Below, piece by piece: positions 49,764 through 58,331 of a stretch of DNA of 64,000 nt; the stretch's first letter is position 1, and each line of letters opens with the position of its first letter. The DNA is from Chitinophagaceae bacterium (GTDB lineage: Bacteria; Bacteroidota; Bacteroidia; Chitinophagales; Chitinophagaceae). The DNA lies in NCBI GenBank assembly GCA_016708765.1, contig JADJFD010000002.1, positions 620,001 through 684,000 of the forward strand. The letters are read 5' to 3'. The notes beneath the pieces were generated by a model, which searched no databases, had not been told where the DNA came from, and saw only the letters and a program-made list of their open reading frames with translations. The translations under genes and the position numbers were made by a program.

Positions 49764-50759
49764 TTATAAATTCTTTTTGCGATCAGTAATTTTTGACAAT
49801 AGAATATTAAAAAAAATGTTTCGTTGCTTCTCGCTGGTTTGGCTTATCAGGGTGGATTTTCGCATCAACCTGCTAATATCTTCATAACATTGACTGCAAA
49901 ATGTTTCATCTCTTGTACTCATGTAATTCAATACATCATAATTCAGGAAAGCAGATCTAGTCCCATCCGTATTAATCAGAATAGTATTATCCCCAAGGAT
50001 TACCCTATTATAAAAAAATTGAAAATTACCAGTCTTACTCATTGACTCTTCCTTAGGCATAAATTTTTTTCCGGCTTCTGCCTGAGCTTTAATATGTAAA
50101 ATGGTTTCTTCCAGTGCTTCATAAATGATTTTTACATCCGCTACAGAAGAAAAAAATCCTGAGTCTCTGCAAAACTCAATCTGTGAAATGGTGCTGTTGA
50201 TACATTCGGTATTCCAAATTTCTACTGACGGTACTTTGATATATTCCTTTGCTAATTCTTTGCTTAATGATTCTATTTCTGGGCTTATGCAATTCATGGT
50301 AAAACCTTTATTGTCAAAATCGGGATGCTGGAGAATACTTTTCATCCAGAAAAAATAGCGAAAGGCAATTAGGGGTGAAAAATAAAAGTTATGAATGATG
50401 GGCACATCTTTGGTAAGGTATATAATATCTTTTTGCTTGTAACTGTTGATGTGCCTGATAAGATCCAGCAGATCTGAAATATATTTTTCATATGAATATT
50501 GCTGGTTATTGATGCGGGTGCTTTGAAACAATACTGCTCCCGGTTTTAGGTTGAATAGATTATCAATAGAAAAATGAAAATGCTGGCAAAGCAAATGGGC
50601 TTCATCAAGCAAAATCGGAGTTTCACCCCTGATTCTGCGGTAAGCACTGTCGCTACTTACATGTAAAACTTCCGATATAATATCCACCATTGATTCATCA
50701 CTTGGCAGCATTTCTTTAATGCGTTTAAACAAAAAATCCTGAGCAGAGGTGGTTGACAT
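49764..50759 (-). CDS. HTH-type regulator-like protein (copy 1)
   Basis: From the ATG at 50759 this 331-residue protein has an N-terminal HTH-like segment (ISEVLHVSSDSAYRRIRGETPILLDEAHLLCQHFHFSIDNLFN) and a long C-terminal domain. It is the first of two paralogs with identical layout; the second follows 1 bp later. An inverted repeat CTGCAT-TTT-ATGCAG lies 60 bp upstream, in the spacer to the divergent lipoprotein gene, and could be an operator; this is speculative. An in-frame upstream start would add 11 poorly conserved residues. Confidence 0.78.
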   Translation of the reverse strand: MSTTSAQDFLFKRIKEMLPSDESMVDIISEVLHVSSDSAYRRIRGETPILLDEAHLLCQHFHFSIDNLFNLKPGAVLFQSTRINNQQYSYEKYISDLLDLIRHINSYKQKDIIYLTKDVPIIHNFYFSPLIAFRYFFWMKSILQHPDFDNKGFTMNCISPEIESLSKELAKEYIKVPSVEIWNTECINSTISQIEFCRDSGFFSSVADVKIIYEALEETILHIKAQAEAGKKFMPKEESMSKTGNFQFFYNRVILGDNTILINTDGTRSAFLNYDVLNYMSTRDETFCSQCYEDISRLMRKSTLISQTSEKQRNIFFNILLSKITDRKKNL

Positions 50760-50819
50760 GGTGGTTTCAATGAAAAAAAATTGCAAAAACATTACAACAT
50801 TTCACAGAGGTAAAAATTA

Positions 50820-50834
50820 CTGCATTTTATGCAG
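50820..50834. promoter_or_regulatory. Inverted repeat between divergent genes, possible operator
   Basis: A perfect inverted repeat CTGCAT-TTT-ATGCAG lies in the 211-bp spacer between the HTH operon and the divergent choice-of-anchor J gene. Its position fits autoregulation by the HTH protein, but there is no direct evidence. Confidence 0.35.
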
Positions 50835-50970
50835 ACCAGCAATTGCTACATGCCCTGAATCAGTAAAAAATGCAAATAAGAGAATTCTTAGGGGAAAATT
50901 CAATTAGGAATGGCCTAGTCAAGCCAATAGCTTAGCCATTGATATAGTGATAACCAATTAAACCAGATTT

Positions 50971-51675
50971 ATGAAAAATAATCTATTTGTTTTAATACTA
51001 GGATTAATTTGCTTTACGCCAGTTATAATAAACAGTTGTAAAAAAGAAAATACACCCAGCCCACCAACGAATATTGGCACCGCCATATCCTTTACTGAAG
51101 AGTTTGAAAATGTTAATGAGCTGCATACAAAAGACTGGGTAATGAAAGACAATTCCCCTGCTTTAACAAGTTCTGGTCCTAATGCTGCTTGGGCGCAAGG
51201 AACAATGAGTTCCGATAAAGGAGGTAATTGGTCAGGCTTCAGTGCTTATTCTTATACTGTTCTGCAGGATGAGTTTGCATATTCTTCCGTTTACTCCAAT
51301 CCTAATAATGCAACAATCAGCAGTTGGCTGATTACTCCGGTATTGTCAATAAAAAATGGTGATAAATTCTCTTTCTACACCCGAGGTGATACCGCTGGTG
51401 TCTATATAAACCGGATGCAGGTACGAATCAATAATTCTTCGTCAATTGAAGTAGGAAACTCTCCAAATTCTATGGGTGGCTTTACTTCCGTATTGATGGA
51501 TATAAATGCAGCGCAGACTTCAGGTGGATACCCAGTTAACTGGACAAAGTATGAACATATCTTTTCAGGAATAAATGGTAAAACAGATACAAGAATAGCA
51601 TTCCGGCATTTTTTATCCTCTTCTCCAAATGCAAAGGGGATTGGAATAGATCAATTTAAGTTTCAGGTAAACTAA
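50971..51675 (+). CDS. Choice-of-anchor J domain lipoprotein
   Basis: A lipoprotein signal ending in NSC (Cys23) precedes a beta-rich domain of the choice-of-anchor J/MAM-like type: FTEEFENV near the start, ATISSWLITPVLSIKNGDKFSFYTRGD in the middle and DTRIAFRHFLSSSPNAKGIGIDQFKFQVN at the end. These are surface-exposed carbohydrate- or adhesion-associated domains in Bacteroidota. It is divergent from the HTH operon and followed 17 bp later by a hydrolase gene. Confidence 0.85.
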   Translation: MKNNLFVLILGLICFTPVIINSCKKENTPSPPTNIGTAISFTEEFENVNELHTKDWVMKDNSPALTSSGPNAAWAQGTMSSDKGGNWSGFSAYSYTVLQDEFAYSSVYSNPNNATISSWLITPVLSIKNGDKFSFYTRGDTAGVYINRMQVRINNSSSIEVGNSPNSMGGFTSVLMDINAAQTSGGYPVNWTKYEHIFSGINGKTDTRIAFRHFLSSSPNAKGIGIDQFKFQVN

Positions 51676-51692
51676 CCTATTAATTATCTACT

Positions 51693-52412
51693 ATGAGAAT
51701 ATTTATCATCATACTTGCAATAATCGGTCTCTTTTATTCAAGCATCACTAAAGCAACAAAGAAAGAACCAGTAATTGTTACCTCCAGTAAATCAATTGAC
51801 CCTTATTCAATGATCAAAGAAGGAGAATTATTATTGAAAGACGGAGACATTGTAACAAGGCTTAACCAGGATCCCACCAGCTATTTTATAAAGAACTTTA
51901 ACCGTAACGATAAAAGCTATTCACATGCTGGTATCGTTGTAATTGAAAAGGGTTACCCATTTGTTTATCATATTGTAAATGGTGAAGAATCTCCTGATGA
52001 AAAAATGAGAAAAGATTCTCTCAATTGGTTTTGCAATCCGAGAAAGAATCTGGCATTTGGCATATACCGGTATAATTTCAGTACGGCAGAAATCATAAAC
52101 CTAAAAACAATCCTGAATAAGTGGTATGTAAAGGGCATTCAGTTTGATAGGGCATTTAATCTTAAAACTGATTACAAAATGTATTGCTCAGAAATGATAA
52201 GCAAGTTGCTATTAAAAGCTACCAAAAACAGAATAATAACTGGCACTACAACATTAAATTCAGCAGAAGCAAAATCCTGCTCCATATATATGCATCTGCC
52301 GCTTGCCTATACCAGTAACATGCAAATTGTTTCCATTGACAATTTATACATCCACTCCTATTGCAGCTTAATCAAAAAGTTTGATTATAATTTTTCCCAA
52401 CAAATCAATTAA
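51693..52412 (+). CDS. YiiX/YebB-like NlpC/P60 superfamily cysteine hydrolase
   Basis: A signal peptide precedes a YiiX-like (permuted NlpC/P60) hydrolase domain: LKDGDIVTRLNQDPTSYFIKNF, His78 in SYSHAGIVV (catalytic His) and Cys165 in KMYCSEMISKLLLKA (catalytic Cys). Such enzymes cleave or attach peptide or lipid-linked bonds. It is co-directional with the preceding lipoprotein and the following TKQDYL genes. The physiological substrate is unknown. Confidence 0.85.
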   Translation: MRIFIIILAIIGLFYSSITKATKKEPVIVTSSKSIDPYSMIKEGELLLKDGDIVTRLNQDPTSYFIKNFNRNDKSYSHAGIVVIEKGYPFVYHIVNGEESPDEKMRKDSLNWFCNPRKNLAFGIYRYNFSTAEIINLKTILNKWYVKGIQFDRAFNLKTDYKMYCSEMISKLLLKATKNRIITGTTTLNSAEAKSCSIYMHLPLAYTSNMQIVSIDNLYIHSYCSLIKKFDYNFSQQIN

Positions 52413-52439
52413 AATATTTCTCTTTTTTAAAAGTATATT

Positions 52440-52835
52440 ATGATTAAGAATGCGATTCTCACTATGATCTTTTTTTCAATTTCTGTTGTCACTTTCTGTC
52501 AACAAAATGAACCTGCGCCCAAATTAACCAAACAGGATTATCTACAAAAAAGTAAATCACAGAAAACTGGTGGATTTATTTTTCTAGGAGTTGCTGCTAC
52601 CTGCGCTGCCATTGCTGCACCTGGTAATGTTTCATTTGATGTGCTGCCGGTACTTGTTGTTGGAGGCGGGATCGGTGTAATTGGCAGTGTGCTTTCGTTT
52701 ATGTCTTCGGCAAAAAATAAGCGAAAGGCGAATAGTATGTCTGCTTCTTTTAAGATGGAACCAGTTCCTGTTTTATCAAAGCAAACTTTCCTTTATCATT
52801 CTGCACCTTCAATCACCTTAAAAATCAGTTTATGA
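52440..52835 (+). CDS. TKQDYL-family small membrane protein, copy 1 of 3
   Basis: This 131-residue protein has a signal-like N-terminus, then PAPKLTKQDYLQKSKSQKTGGF, two predicted membrane helices and a basic SSAKNKRKANSMSASFKME tail. It is the first of three neighbouring paralogs that share LTKQDYLxKSKxQKT and the end motif ...LKISL. Function is unknown. A weak AT-rich leader precedes it. Its stop overlaps the next start by 4 bp (ATGA). Confidence 0.75.
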   Translation: MIKNAILTMIFFSISVVTFCQQNEPAPKLTKQDYLQKSKSQKTGGFIFLGVAATCAAIAAPGNVSFDVLPVLVVGGGIGVIGSVLSFMSSAKNKRKANSMSASFKMEPVPVLSKQTFLYHSAPSITLKISL

Positions 52836-53266
52836 AGAAAAGTGTTTTTTTTGTTTTGATAATGGCAATAGCAGTTTCATTATCTAGCCAGGTAATAAAA
52901 GAAACAGTACCAGTTGTAAAACCAGATTACCTGCAAAAAAGTAAACGCCAAAGTACTATAGCTTATGCTACGGGCATCCCCGGTTGCATCCTATTCTCTG
53001 TGGGTGGCATAATGTCTATGTCTCAGTTTGCGGCTGGTTTTGGGGGTGGCCCACCTTATGATGCATCTAAAGTAAGAACCGGTGATGCACTTATGATTGC
53101 TGGTGGTGGATTACTACTTATTGGCTTTCCCTTTCAGCTTGCCGCCCGAAAGAATAAGAAAAGGGCTATGACAATGTCAATTAAAACGGAGGCAATACAA
53201 CAATTTCAAAAAGAAAGGTTTTTAACAAGCCGGGTACCTTCATTAGCATTAAAAATAAGTTTATAA
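52832..53266 (+). CDS. TKQDYL-family small membrane protein, copy 2 of 3
   Basis: This 144-residue paralog starts by ATGA overlap with copy 1, so the two are translationally coupled. It keeps VKPDYLQKSKRQST (the conserved block with substitutions), a two-helix hydrophobic region and KNKKRAMTMSIKTE, ending with LALKISL. It diverges most in the middle. Its presence as part of a triplicate suggests a small accessory membrane complex or repeated duplication. Confidence 0.75.
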   Translation: MKKSVFFVLIMAIAVSLSSQVIKETVPVVKPDYLQKSKRQSTIAYATGIPGCILFSVGGIMSMSQFAAGFGGGPPYDASKVRTGDALMIAGGGLLLIGFPFQLAARKNKKRAMTMSIKTEAIQQFQKERFLTSRVPSLALKISL

Positions 53267-53331
53267 AAACTACATGTTAATGAGACTCTTACAAAATAAA
53301 ATTTTATTAACTCATCCTTAAAAAAGAAAGC

Positions 53332-53760
53332 ATGTTAAAACTATTATTCACCTTTGTGCTTTTACTAGTTCTTTCCAATATTTCTTACAGTCAGCAGGTT
53401 AGCCCAGCGCCACAATTAACCAAACAGGATTATCTAAAAAAAAGTAAATCTCAGAAAACAATTGCCTGGATTCTTGCCGGTACGGGTGTTACATCAGTAA
53501 TTATTTCTATTGCAACTATAGATGGCACGGAAATTTTTTCTTCTATAGAGGGTAATAACAAGCCAATAAACAGATTTGGTATATTAATTTTTGGCGGTTG
53601 CATAGTTTCTTTAAGCAGCATTCCCTTTTTTATTAGTTCAGGAAAAAATAAAAGAAGGGCAATGAGCCTGTCATTAAAAATGGAACAGGTACCTCAATTA
53701 CAAATTGCATCTCTTGTAAATAAACCAAACCCTTCGGTAATCTTAAAAATAAGATTATGA
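53332..53760 (+). CDS. TKQDYL-family small membrane protein, copy 3 of 3
   Basis: This 142-residue paralog has a predicted signal peptide (SYSQQ), then PAPQLTKQDYLKKSKSQKTIAW, two membrane helices and GKNKRRAMSLSLKMEQVPQLQI, ending in VILKIRL. The conserved block is nearly identical to copy 1. It is separated from copy 2 by 65 bp, which may carry its own promoter. Confidence 0.75.
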   Translation: MLKLLFTFVLLLVLSNISYSQQVSPAPQLTKQDYLKKSKSQKTIAWILAGTGVTSVIISIATIDGTEIFSSIEGNNKPINRFGILIFGGCIVSLSSIPFFISSGKNKRRAMSLSLKMEQVPQLQIASLVNKPNPSVILKIRL

Positions 53761-53836
53761 AAAAAATATCGTTATCCACCTATAAATATTAAAATCTATA
53801 CGTTTTTATTTCTTCATCATCCACAAAACTAAAATC

Positions 53837-54271
53837 ATGAAACTGTTAACCATTTTATTGTTCCTGACAATCTCAATGCAGCTTTCAGCGCAAAAGGTAA
53901 AAAAAACAGGTAAAGAACCTTTTGTCCGCATATTTGATGAAAAGGGCAAAAAAACTTACAGTGGGTTTCTTACTGAAACAAGAGACAATTCAATTTTTAT
54001 CATTCAAAGAGAAAAGTCTGTCGAAATTCCAGTTTCTCAAATTGCAACGATAAAACTGAGACGATCTTTTGGTCACACAGTACTCATCACCTCACTTATT
54101 GGAGGAGCTTCGCTTGCTATTCTTGGAGCCGCCACTGCCGATCCTGATGCATGGATCTTTGGTTATACTGCTGGAGAAGGCTTTGCAGCAGGCTTATTAC
54201 TTGGTGTTGGTAGTGGTGCTGCAATTGGTAGCATTATTGCAGGCACCGAAACAGACCCATATTTAAAATAA
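53837..54271 (+). CDS. Membrane-associated protein with a glycine-rich helix pair
   Basis: A signal peptide (cleavage near LSAQ, residue 19) is followed by a short beta-rich stretch (FVRIFDEKGKKTYSGFLTETRDNSIFIIQ) and then glycine-zipper hydrophobic segments (TSLIGGASLAILGAATA; FAAGLLLGVGSGAAIGSIIAG). The glycine spacing suggests packed membrane helices or a small assembly. It lies after the TKQDYL trio on the same strand and may be part of the same accessory unit. No known family was recognised. Confidence 0.65.
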   Translation: MKLLTILLFLTISMQLSAQKVKKTGKEPFVRIFDEKGKKTYSGFLTETRDNSIFIIQREKSVEIPVSQIATIKLRRSFGHTVLITSLIGGASLAILGAATADPDAWIFGYTAGEGFAAGLLLGVGSGAAIGSIIAGTETDPYLK

Positions 54272-54361
54272 ACCAAAATCAGGCAGATTGGTTAAAGGCT
54301 CGGCCAGTTCTTGACTCCTATTTAAACACTCAATAAACAACTTACTAAGCAAGTTTTTGTC

Positions 54362-54392
54362 TTTGTCTGCTGCACCCTATCCAGTACCTTTG
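54362..54392 (+). promoter_or_regulatory. Promoter of lysS
   Basis: TTTG (54362-54365) and TACCTTTG (54385-54392) are separated by 19 bp, a good match to the Bacteroidota -33/-7 arrangement. It is about 70 bp ahead of the lysS start, leaving a leader with nested inverted repeats. Confidence 0.75.
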
Positions 54393-54440
54393 CCCTCCTT
54401 CGCAATTATCTTTCTACTGAAAGACTGCTTCGGAGGGCAA
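54390..54440 (+). promoter_or_regulatory. Nested inverted repeats in the lysS promoter/leader region
   Basis: TTGCCCTCC (54390-54398) is perfectly complementary to GGAGGGCAA (54432-54440), and inside the loop TCTTTC/GAAAGA (54409-54414 with 54419-54424) forms a second hairpin. The outer left arm overlaps the -7 box, so part of the structure may act at DNA level or reflect a different start site. It is not a clear T-box or known riboswitch. Confidence 0.5.
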
Positions 54441-54463
54441 GTCATTTAAAGTATTTTTAATTC

Positions 54464-56008
54464 ATGAGTACACAACAACTATCCGAGCAGGAACTATTAC
54501 GCAGAGAAAAACTGGCGGAACTGGTTATGATGGGCATTGAGCCATATCCAGCTCCACTGTTTCCGGTAAATGCTTTTTCAACAGATATCAAAACAAATTA
54601 TACCGAAGAAAAGAAAGATGAGTTTGCCGACGTATGCCTCGCTGGCCGAATCATGAGTGTAAGAGATATGGGCAAAGCCAATTTTTGTGTGATACAGGAT
54701 TCTAAAGGCCGTATTCAACTATATATTAAGAGAGATGAAATTTGCCCCGGCGAAGACAAAACATTCTACGATATAGTCTGGAAAAAACTTTTGGATATTG
54801 GCGACATCATCGGTATAAAAGGAAGAGTGTTTACTACCAAAACTGGTGAAACTTCTGTGCATGTAAGTGAACTTACTTTATTAAGCAAATCATTGCATCC
54901 CTTACCGATTGTAAAAGAAGCAGAAGGACAAACCTTTGATGCAGTTACTGATCCTGAATTCAAATACCGCCAGCGGTATGCAGACCTTATTATCAATCCT
55001 GCGGTAAAAGAAACTTTTATTAAAAGAACAAAGCTGGTAAACTCTATCCGTGAGTTTTTAAATAATCATGGTGCATTGGAAGTAGATACACCTGTGCTGC
55101 AAAGTATTCCCGGTGGTGCGGCAGCAAGACCGTTCATAACTCATCATAATGCATTGGACATTCCTTTGTATTTGCGTATTGCCAACGAACTATATTTAAA
55201 AAGACTGATTGTTGGTGGTTTTGACTGGGTGTATGAATTCAGCCGCAACTTCCGCAATGAAGGAATGGACCGTACCCATAATCCTGAATTCACCATTCTT
55301 GAATTTTATACAGCGTATAAAGATTATTTCTGGATGATGGAAACAACAGAACAATTGTTGGAAAAAGCAGCAATGGATGTTGCTGGAACAACAGATGTAA
55401 CTGTTGGCGACAAACCCATTTCTTTCAAAGCACCATTTAAACGCATCAGTATTTATGATGCGATACATGAACATACAGGAACTGATGTAAGTAAAATGAA
55501 TGAAGACCAGCTTCGTTCTGTTTGTAAGCAATTACACATACAGGTGGATAACACAATGGGTAAGGGAAAACTAATCGATGAACTCTTTGGCGGTAAATGC
55601 GAAAAAAATTATGTGCAGCCAACTTTCATTATTGATTATCCGGTGGAGATGAGTCCCTTGACGAAGAAGCACCGTGACAAACATGGTTTAGTAGAACGTT
55701 TTGAACTAATCATCAATGGAAAAGAAATAGCCAATGCTTATAGTGAGTTAAATGACCCGATCGATCAGAGAGAAAGATTTGAAGAACAAGCCAAGCTAAT
55801 GGAAAGAGGTGATGATGAAGCCATGTTTATTGATTATGATTTCTTAAGAGCATTGGAATATGGCATGCCGCCAACATCTGGTATCGGCTTTGGGATAGAC
55901 AGGCTTTGTATGCTATTAACAAATAGTCCTTCTATTCAAGATGTGTTGTTGTTTCCGCAGATGCGACCGGAGAACAGAAATGATGCTGCTGATATTGAGA
56001 AAGAATAA
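54464..56008 (+). CDS. lysS: Lysyl-tRNA synthetase, class II
   Basis: The enzyme charges tRNA-Lys. It has an N-terminal OB-fold anticodon-binding domain (to about 170) and a class II core: motif 2 in EFSRNFRNEGMDRTHNPEFTILEFY and motif 3 in PPTSGIGFGIDRLCMLLTNSPSIQDVLLFP. The length of 514 residues is standard. It has a strong promoter and structured leader and appears to be monocistronic. Confidence 0.97.
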   Translation: MSTQQLSEQELLRREKLAELVMMGIEPYPAPLFPVNAFSTDIKTNYTEEKKDEFADVCLAGRIMSVRDMGKANFCVIQDSKGRIQLYIKRDEICPGEDKTFYDIVWKKLLDIGDIIGIKGRVFTTKTGETSVHVSELTLLSKSLHPLPIVKEAEGQTFDAVTDPEFKYRQRYADLIINPAVKETFIKRTKLVNSIREFLNNHGALEVDTPVLQSIPGGAAARPFITHHNALDIPLYLRIANELYLKRLIVGGFDWVYEFSRNFRNEGMDRTHNPEFTILEFYTAYKDYFWMMETTEQLLEKAAMDVAGTTDVTVGDKPISFKAPFKRISIYDAIHEHTGTDVSKMNEDQLRSVCKQLHIQVDNTMGKGKLIDELFGGKCEKNYVQPTFIIDYPVEMSPLTKKHRDKHGLVERFELIINGKEIANAYSELNDPIDQRERFEEQAKLMERGDDEAMFIDYDFLRALEYGMPPTSGIGFGIDRLCMLLTNSPSIQDVLLFPQMRPENRNDAADIEKE

Positions 56009-56031
56009 AATATTGAAATAATATAATGCCT

Positions 56032-56601
56032 TTAGTTTTGGGAATACATTTCTAGTAGTCTGTCAATTTCCTGATAGTATAGTGAAGAAACAGTCTTTTC
56101 AACTTTTTCTTCCTCAATGAAACCTCCACTTTTAAGATACCTTACATTTCCATTTATGTCTGTTATCATAATAATTGGAAAGCCCATTTTGAAATTATGT
56201 TCATATATTTCTTCTAATCCCATTGACATAGCCGGGTAAGAAAATCCATACTGACCTTTAATCTTTGCAATATTATCAATAGGGTCTCTGGTAAAAGATA
56301 AAAACTGAAACTTACTATTGCTCTTATATTTTTGAAATAGCTTTTCCAATGATTTAAACTCAGCCAAACAGGGCAAACAGTTCTCCATCCAAAAGCTTAT
56401 AAAAGTTATTTTGCCGTGCAGGCTATCCGTGTTGTAAACAACATCATTGTCAGCTTTCAATTGAAACTGTTCAAATTTCATTTTAGTATCTCTCATTCCT
56501 GTTAACGAATAAGCTTTGGACAGTGAGCTATCTGATAAGACTTGTGCACTTGTAGTTGTACAAAAGAAAGAAGCAATTAGAATTATTAGTATATTCTTCA
56601 T
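56032..56601 (-). CDS. TlpA-like thioredoxin-fold protein
   Basis: A signal peptide (cleavage near TSAQ, residue 20) is followed by an alpha/beta thioredoxin-like domain with the CxxC pair Cys75 and Cys78 in WMENCLPCLAEF. TlpA-type proteins act as periplasmic thiol-disulphide oxidoreductases or redox sensors. The cis-Pro-like GFPIIMITD segment fits the fold. It follows the frameshifted TlpA gene on the same strand and may share an operon. Confidence 0.85.
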   Translation of the reverse strand: MKNILIILIASFFCTTTSAQVLSDSSLSKAYSLTGMRDTKMKFEQFQLKADNDVVYNTDSLHGKITFISFWMENCLPCLAEFKSLEKLFQKYKSNSKFQFLSFTRDPIDNIAKIKGQYGFSYPAMSMGLEEIYEHNFKMGFPIIMITDINGNVRYLKSGGFIEEEKVEKTVSSLYYQEIDRLLEMYSQN

Positions 56602-56662
56602 TATTATTTTTAAGACTAAAATAAATCAAACTTCAATATAAAAATATAGCCAATTAGAATAA

Positions 56663-57214
56663 CTACTTTAGGAAATCATCCAATACTTGGGTAAGCGATT
56701 CTTCGCTTGGTCTTGGAGCTTCTGAAATAATAACGTTACCCAATATATCTATAATTAAATAACGAGGAATCGGCCCTACTCTGAATTTCTTTTTAAAATC
56801 AGAATTTTCAAAATCAAGTAGTAAATAACTATTAGGAAATTCATTTAGCCCTTCTTGATTTATTGCCTTATCCCAAAGATTAAAATTATTATCAATTGAT
56901 ATATATAGGAATTGTATTTGCTTGTCTTTATATTTCTCTCTTAGTTTAGCTGCTGCAGGAATTTCACTTCTACAGGGTGCACACCAACTTGCCCATATAT
57001 CTAAATAAACAACTTGCCCTTTAAAAGAATTAAGAATTGTAGAAAAATTAGTTTCAGTTTTATCTGCTCGTATAAAGGTGTCTCCTGAATTTGAAGCGGC
57101 TGTCTTTCGGGTGGTAAGTAGCATTTCATTTATGTACTTTTTATACAATTCATTTTTACAATCATTAAAAAAGGTCTGTAAACATTTTTGTGAACTTTTA
57201 GGGTATTTTAGCAA
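56663..57214 (-). CDS. TlpA family protein, C-terminal thioredoxin domain of a frameshifted gene
   Basis: This frame carries the thioredoxin part of a large TlpA-family protein: VVYLDIWASWCAPCRSEIPAAAKL with Cys78 and Cys81, and VGPIPRYLIIDILGN with the cis-proline. It has no signal sequence, and its N-terminus corresponds to the middle of the normal protein. Restoring one G next to 57337 rejoins it to the frame upstream, giving DPLEKSEYQKPAANTLY and continuing into NDIHNKAQLDYFLFLIVKDELLKYPKSS. See the N-terminal fragment. Confidence 0.85.
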   Translation of the reverse strand: MLKYPKSSQKCLQTFFNDCKNELYKKYINEMLLTTRKTAASNSGDTFIRADKTETNFSTILNSFKGQVVYLDIWASWCAPCRSEIPAAAKLREKYKDKQIQFLYISIDNNFNLWDKAINQEGLNEFPNSYLLLDFENSDFKKKFRVGPIPRYLIIDILGNVIISEAPRPSEESLTQVLDDFLK

Positions 57215-57273
57215 CTCATCTTTAACTATTAAAAAAAGAAAATAATCAAGTTGTGCTTTATTGTGAATGTCAT

Positions 57274-58176
57274 TTAAAGCAAATTTGTATAAAGTGTTAG
57301 CAGCCGGTTTTTGATACTCAGATTTTTCAAGAGGGTCTTGCCAATTTCAAATTGCACATGACGTACAAAATATGAATACTTTACATTTCTATATGGAATT
57401 GGTGACACAGTATTATCTAATGAGTCATTTAGAAGTGCCGAATAAGTAGAATCAAATAATTTTTTCTGATTCTTGGAAATTTCACTAAAATATCTAACCC
57501 CCCATAAACCTAAAAGTGTTTTACTATAAAACTCAAGTTTAATTATATTGGTCGAATAGGACTCTATATTTTTTCCCAGATTTTTACTGTCAATAAACTG
57601 CTTAAGTATTGAAATACTACTTAAAACTCTTTCTTTAAACATTTTCTTTCGTAAAGCAAACATCTCATAGTCATACTTATACTTTTTAAAGTCAAAAATT
57701 ATTTCGTAATAACTCTTATTAAATTGACTATTAATAAATCTAAAAATATCAACCTCATTTTTTCGGATGTCATTATCCGGAACCAAAAAAATATCTTTGC
57801 TTTCTCCGAAAAAAACAGATAAAGAATCTCCAGGTCTTACCAAATATGGGGTGCCGTGTTTAACTCTATTATCAAATAACCATAATGAAATATCAGTATT
57901 TATTTTGTACTCAGATGCGGGTAATACATTGAATGAAATTAAATCAGAATAATAATCGAAATAAAACAAGCTGATAGTATCTTTTGTCTTATTTGTTAAA
58001 ATAACCTGTTTATGAGATTTATCTGCATGAGAGTAATTGCTATTAGATAAAGCTTCATTAAAAAAAACATCTGAGCTTTTCTTTAGAGATATGCTTACTT
58101 CTTTCGTCGAAAAAAATAAAGATATTATGAACAAGCTTAAAATATATACAATAATAAACTTATTCTGCATCTGCAT
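57274..58176 (-). CDS. TlpA family protein, N-terminal part of the same frameshifted gene
   Basis: From ATG 58176 this part has an export signal or membrane anchor (IIVYILSLFIISLFF) and a long domain typical of the N-terminal half of Bacteroidota TlpA-like proteins (about 300 residues of mixed structure, no cysteines). After FEIGK the frame switches to TLLKNLSIKNRLLTLYTNLL and stops at 57274. Losing one base in a GG pair at about 57336-57337 explains the break; the intact protein would be roughly 500 residues with a C-terminal thioredoxin domain. Confidence 0.75.
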   Translation of the reverse strand: MQMQNKFIIVYILSLFIISLFFSTKEVSISLKKSSDVFFNEALSNSNYSHADKSHKQVILTNKTKDTISLFYFDYYSDLISFNVLPASEYKINTDISLWLFDNRVKHGTPYLVRPGDSLSVFFGESKDIFLVPDNDIRKNEVDIFRFINSQFNKSYYEIIFDFKKYKYDYEMFALRKKMFKERVLSSISILKQFIDSKNLGKNIESYSTNIIKLEFYSKTLLGLWGVRYFSEISKNQKKLFDSTYSALLNDSLDNTVSPIPYRNVKYSYFVRHVQFEIGKTLLKNLSIKNRLLTLYTNLL

Positions 58177-58331
58177 AATTTTTCTATTCTTAAAATAGAA
58201 ATTCGCTTCATTTTTATATATTAAGCATCTCATGTGCCAAAAAAAATAGCAGTAATCGTTTTTATATAGGTTCCAGCATTTACTTAGTATAATATCCCAA
58301 TTTAAATATTGGATGCAGTGGCCTTATTTTT

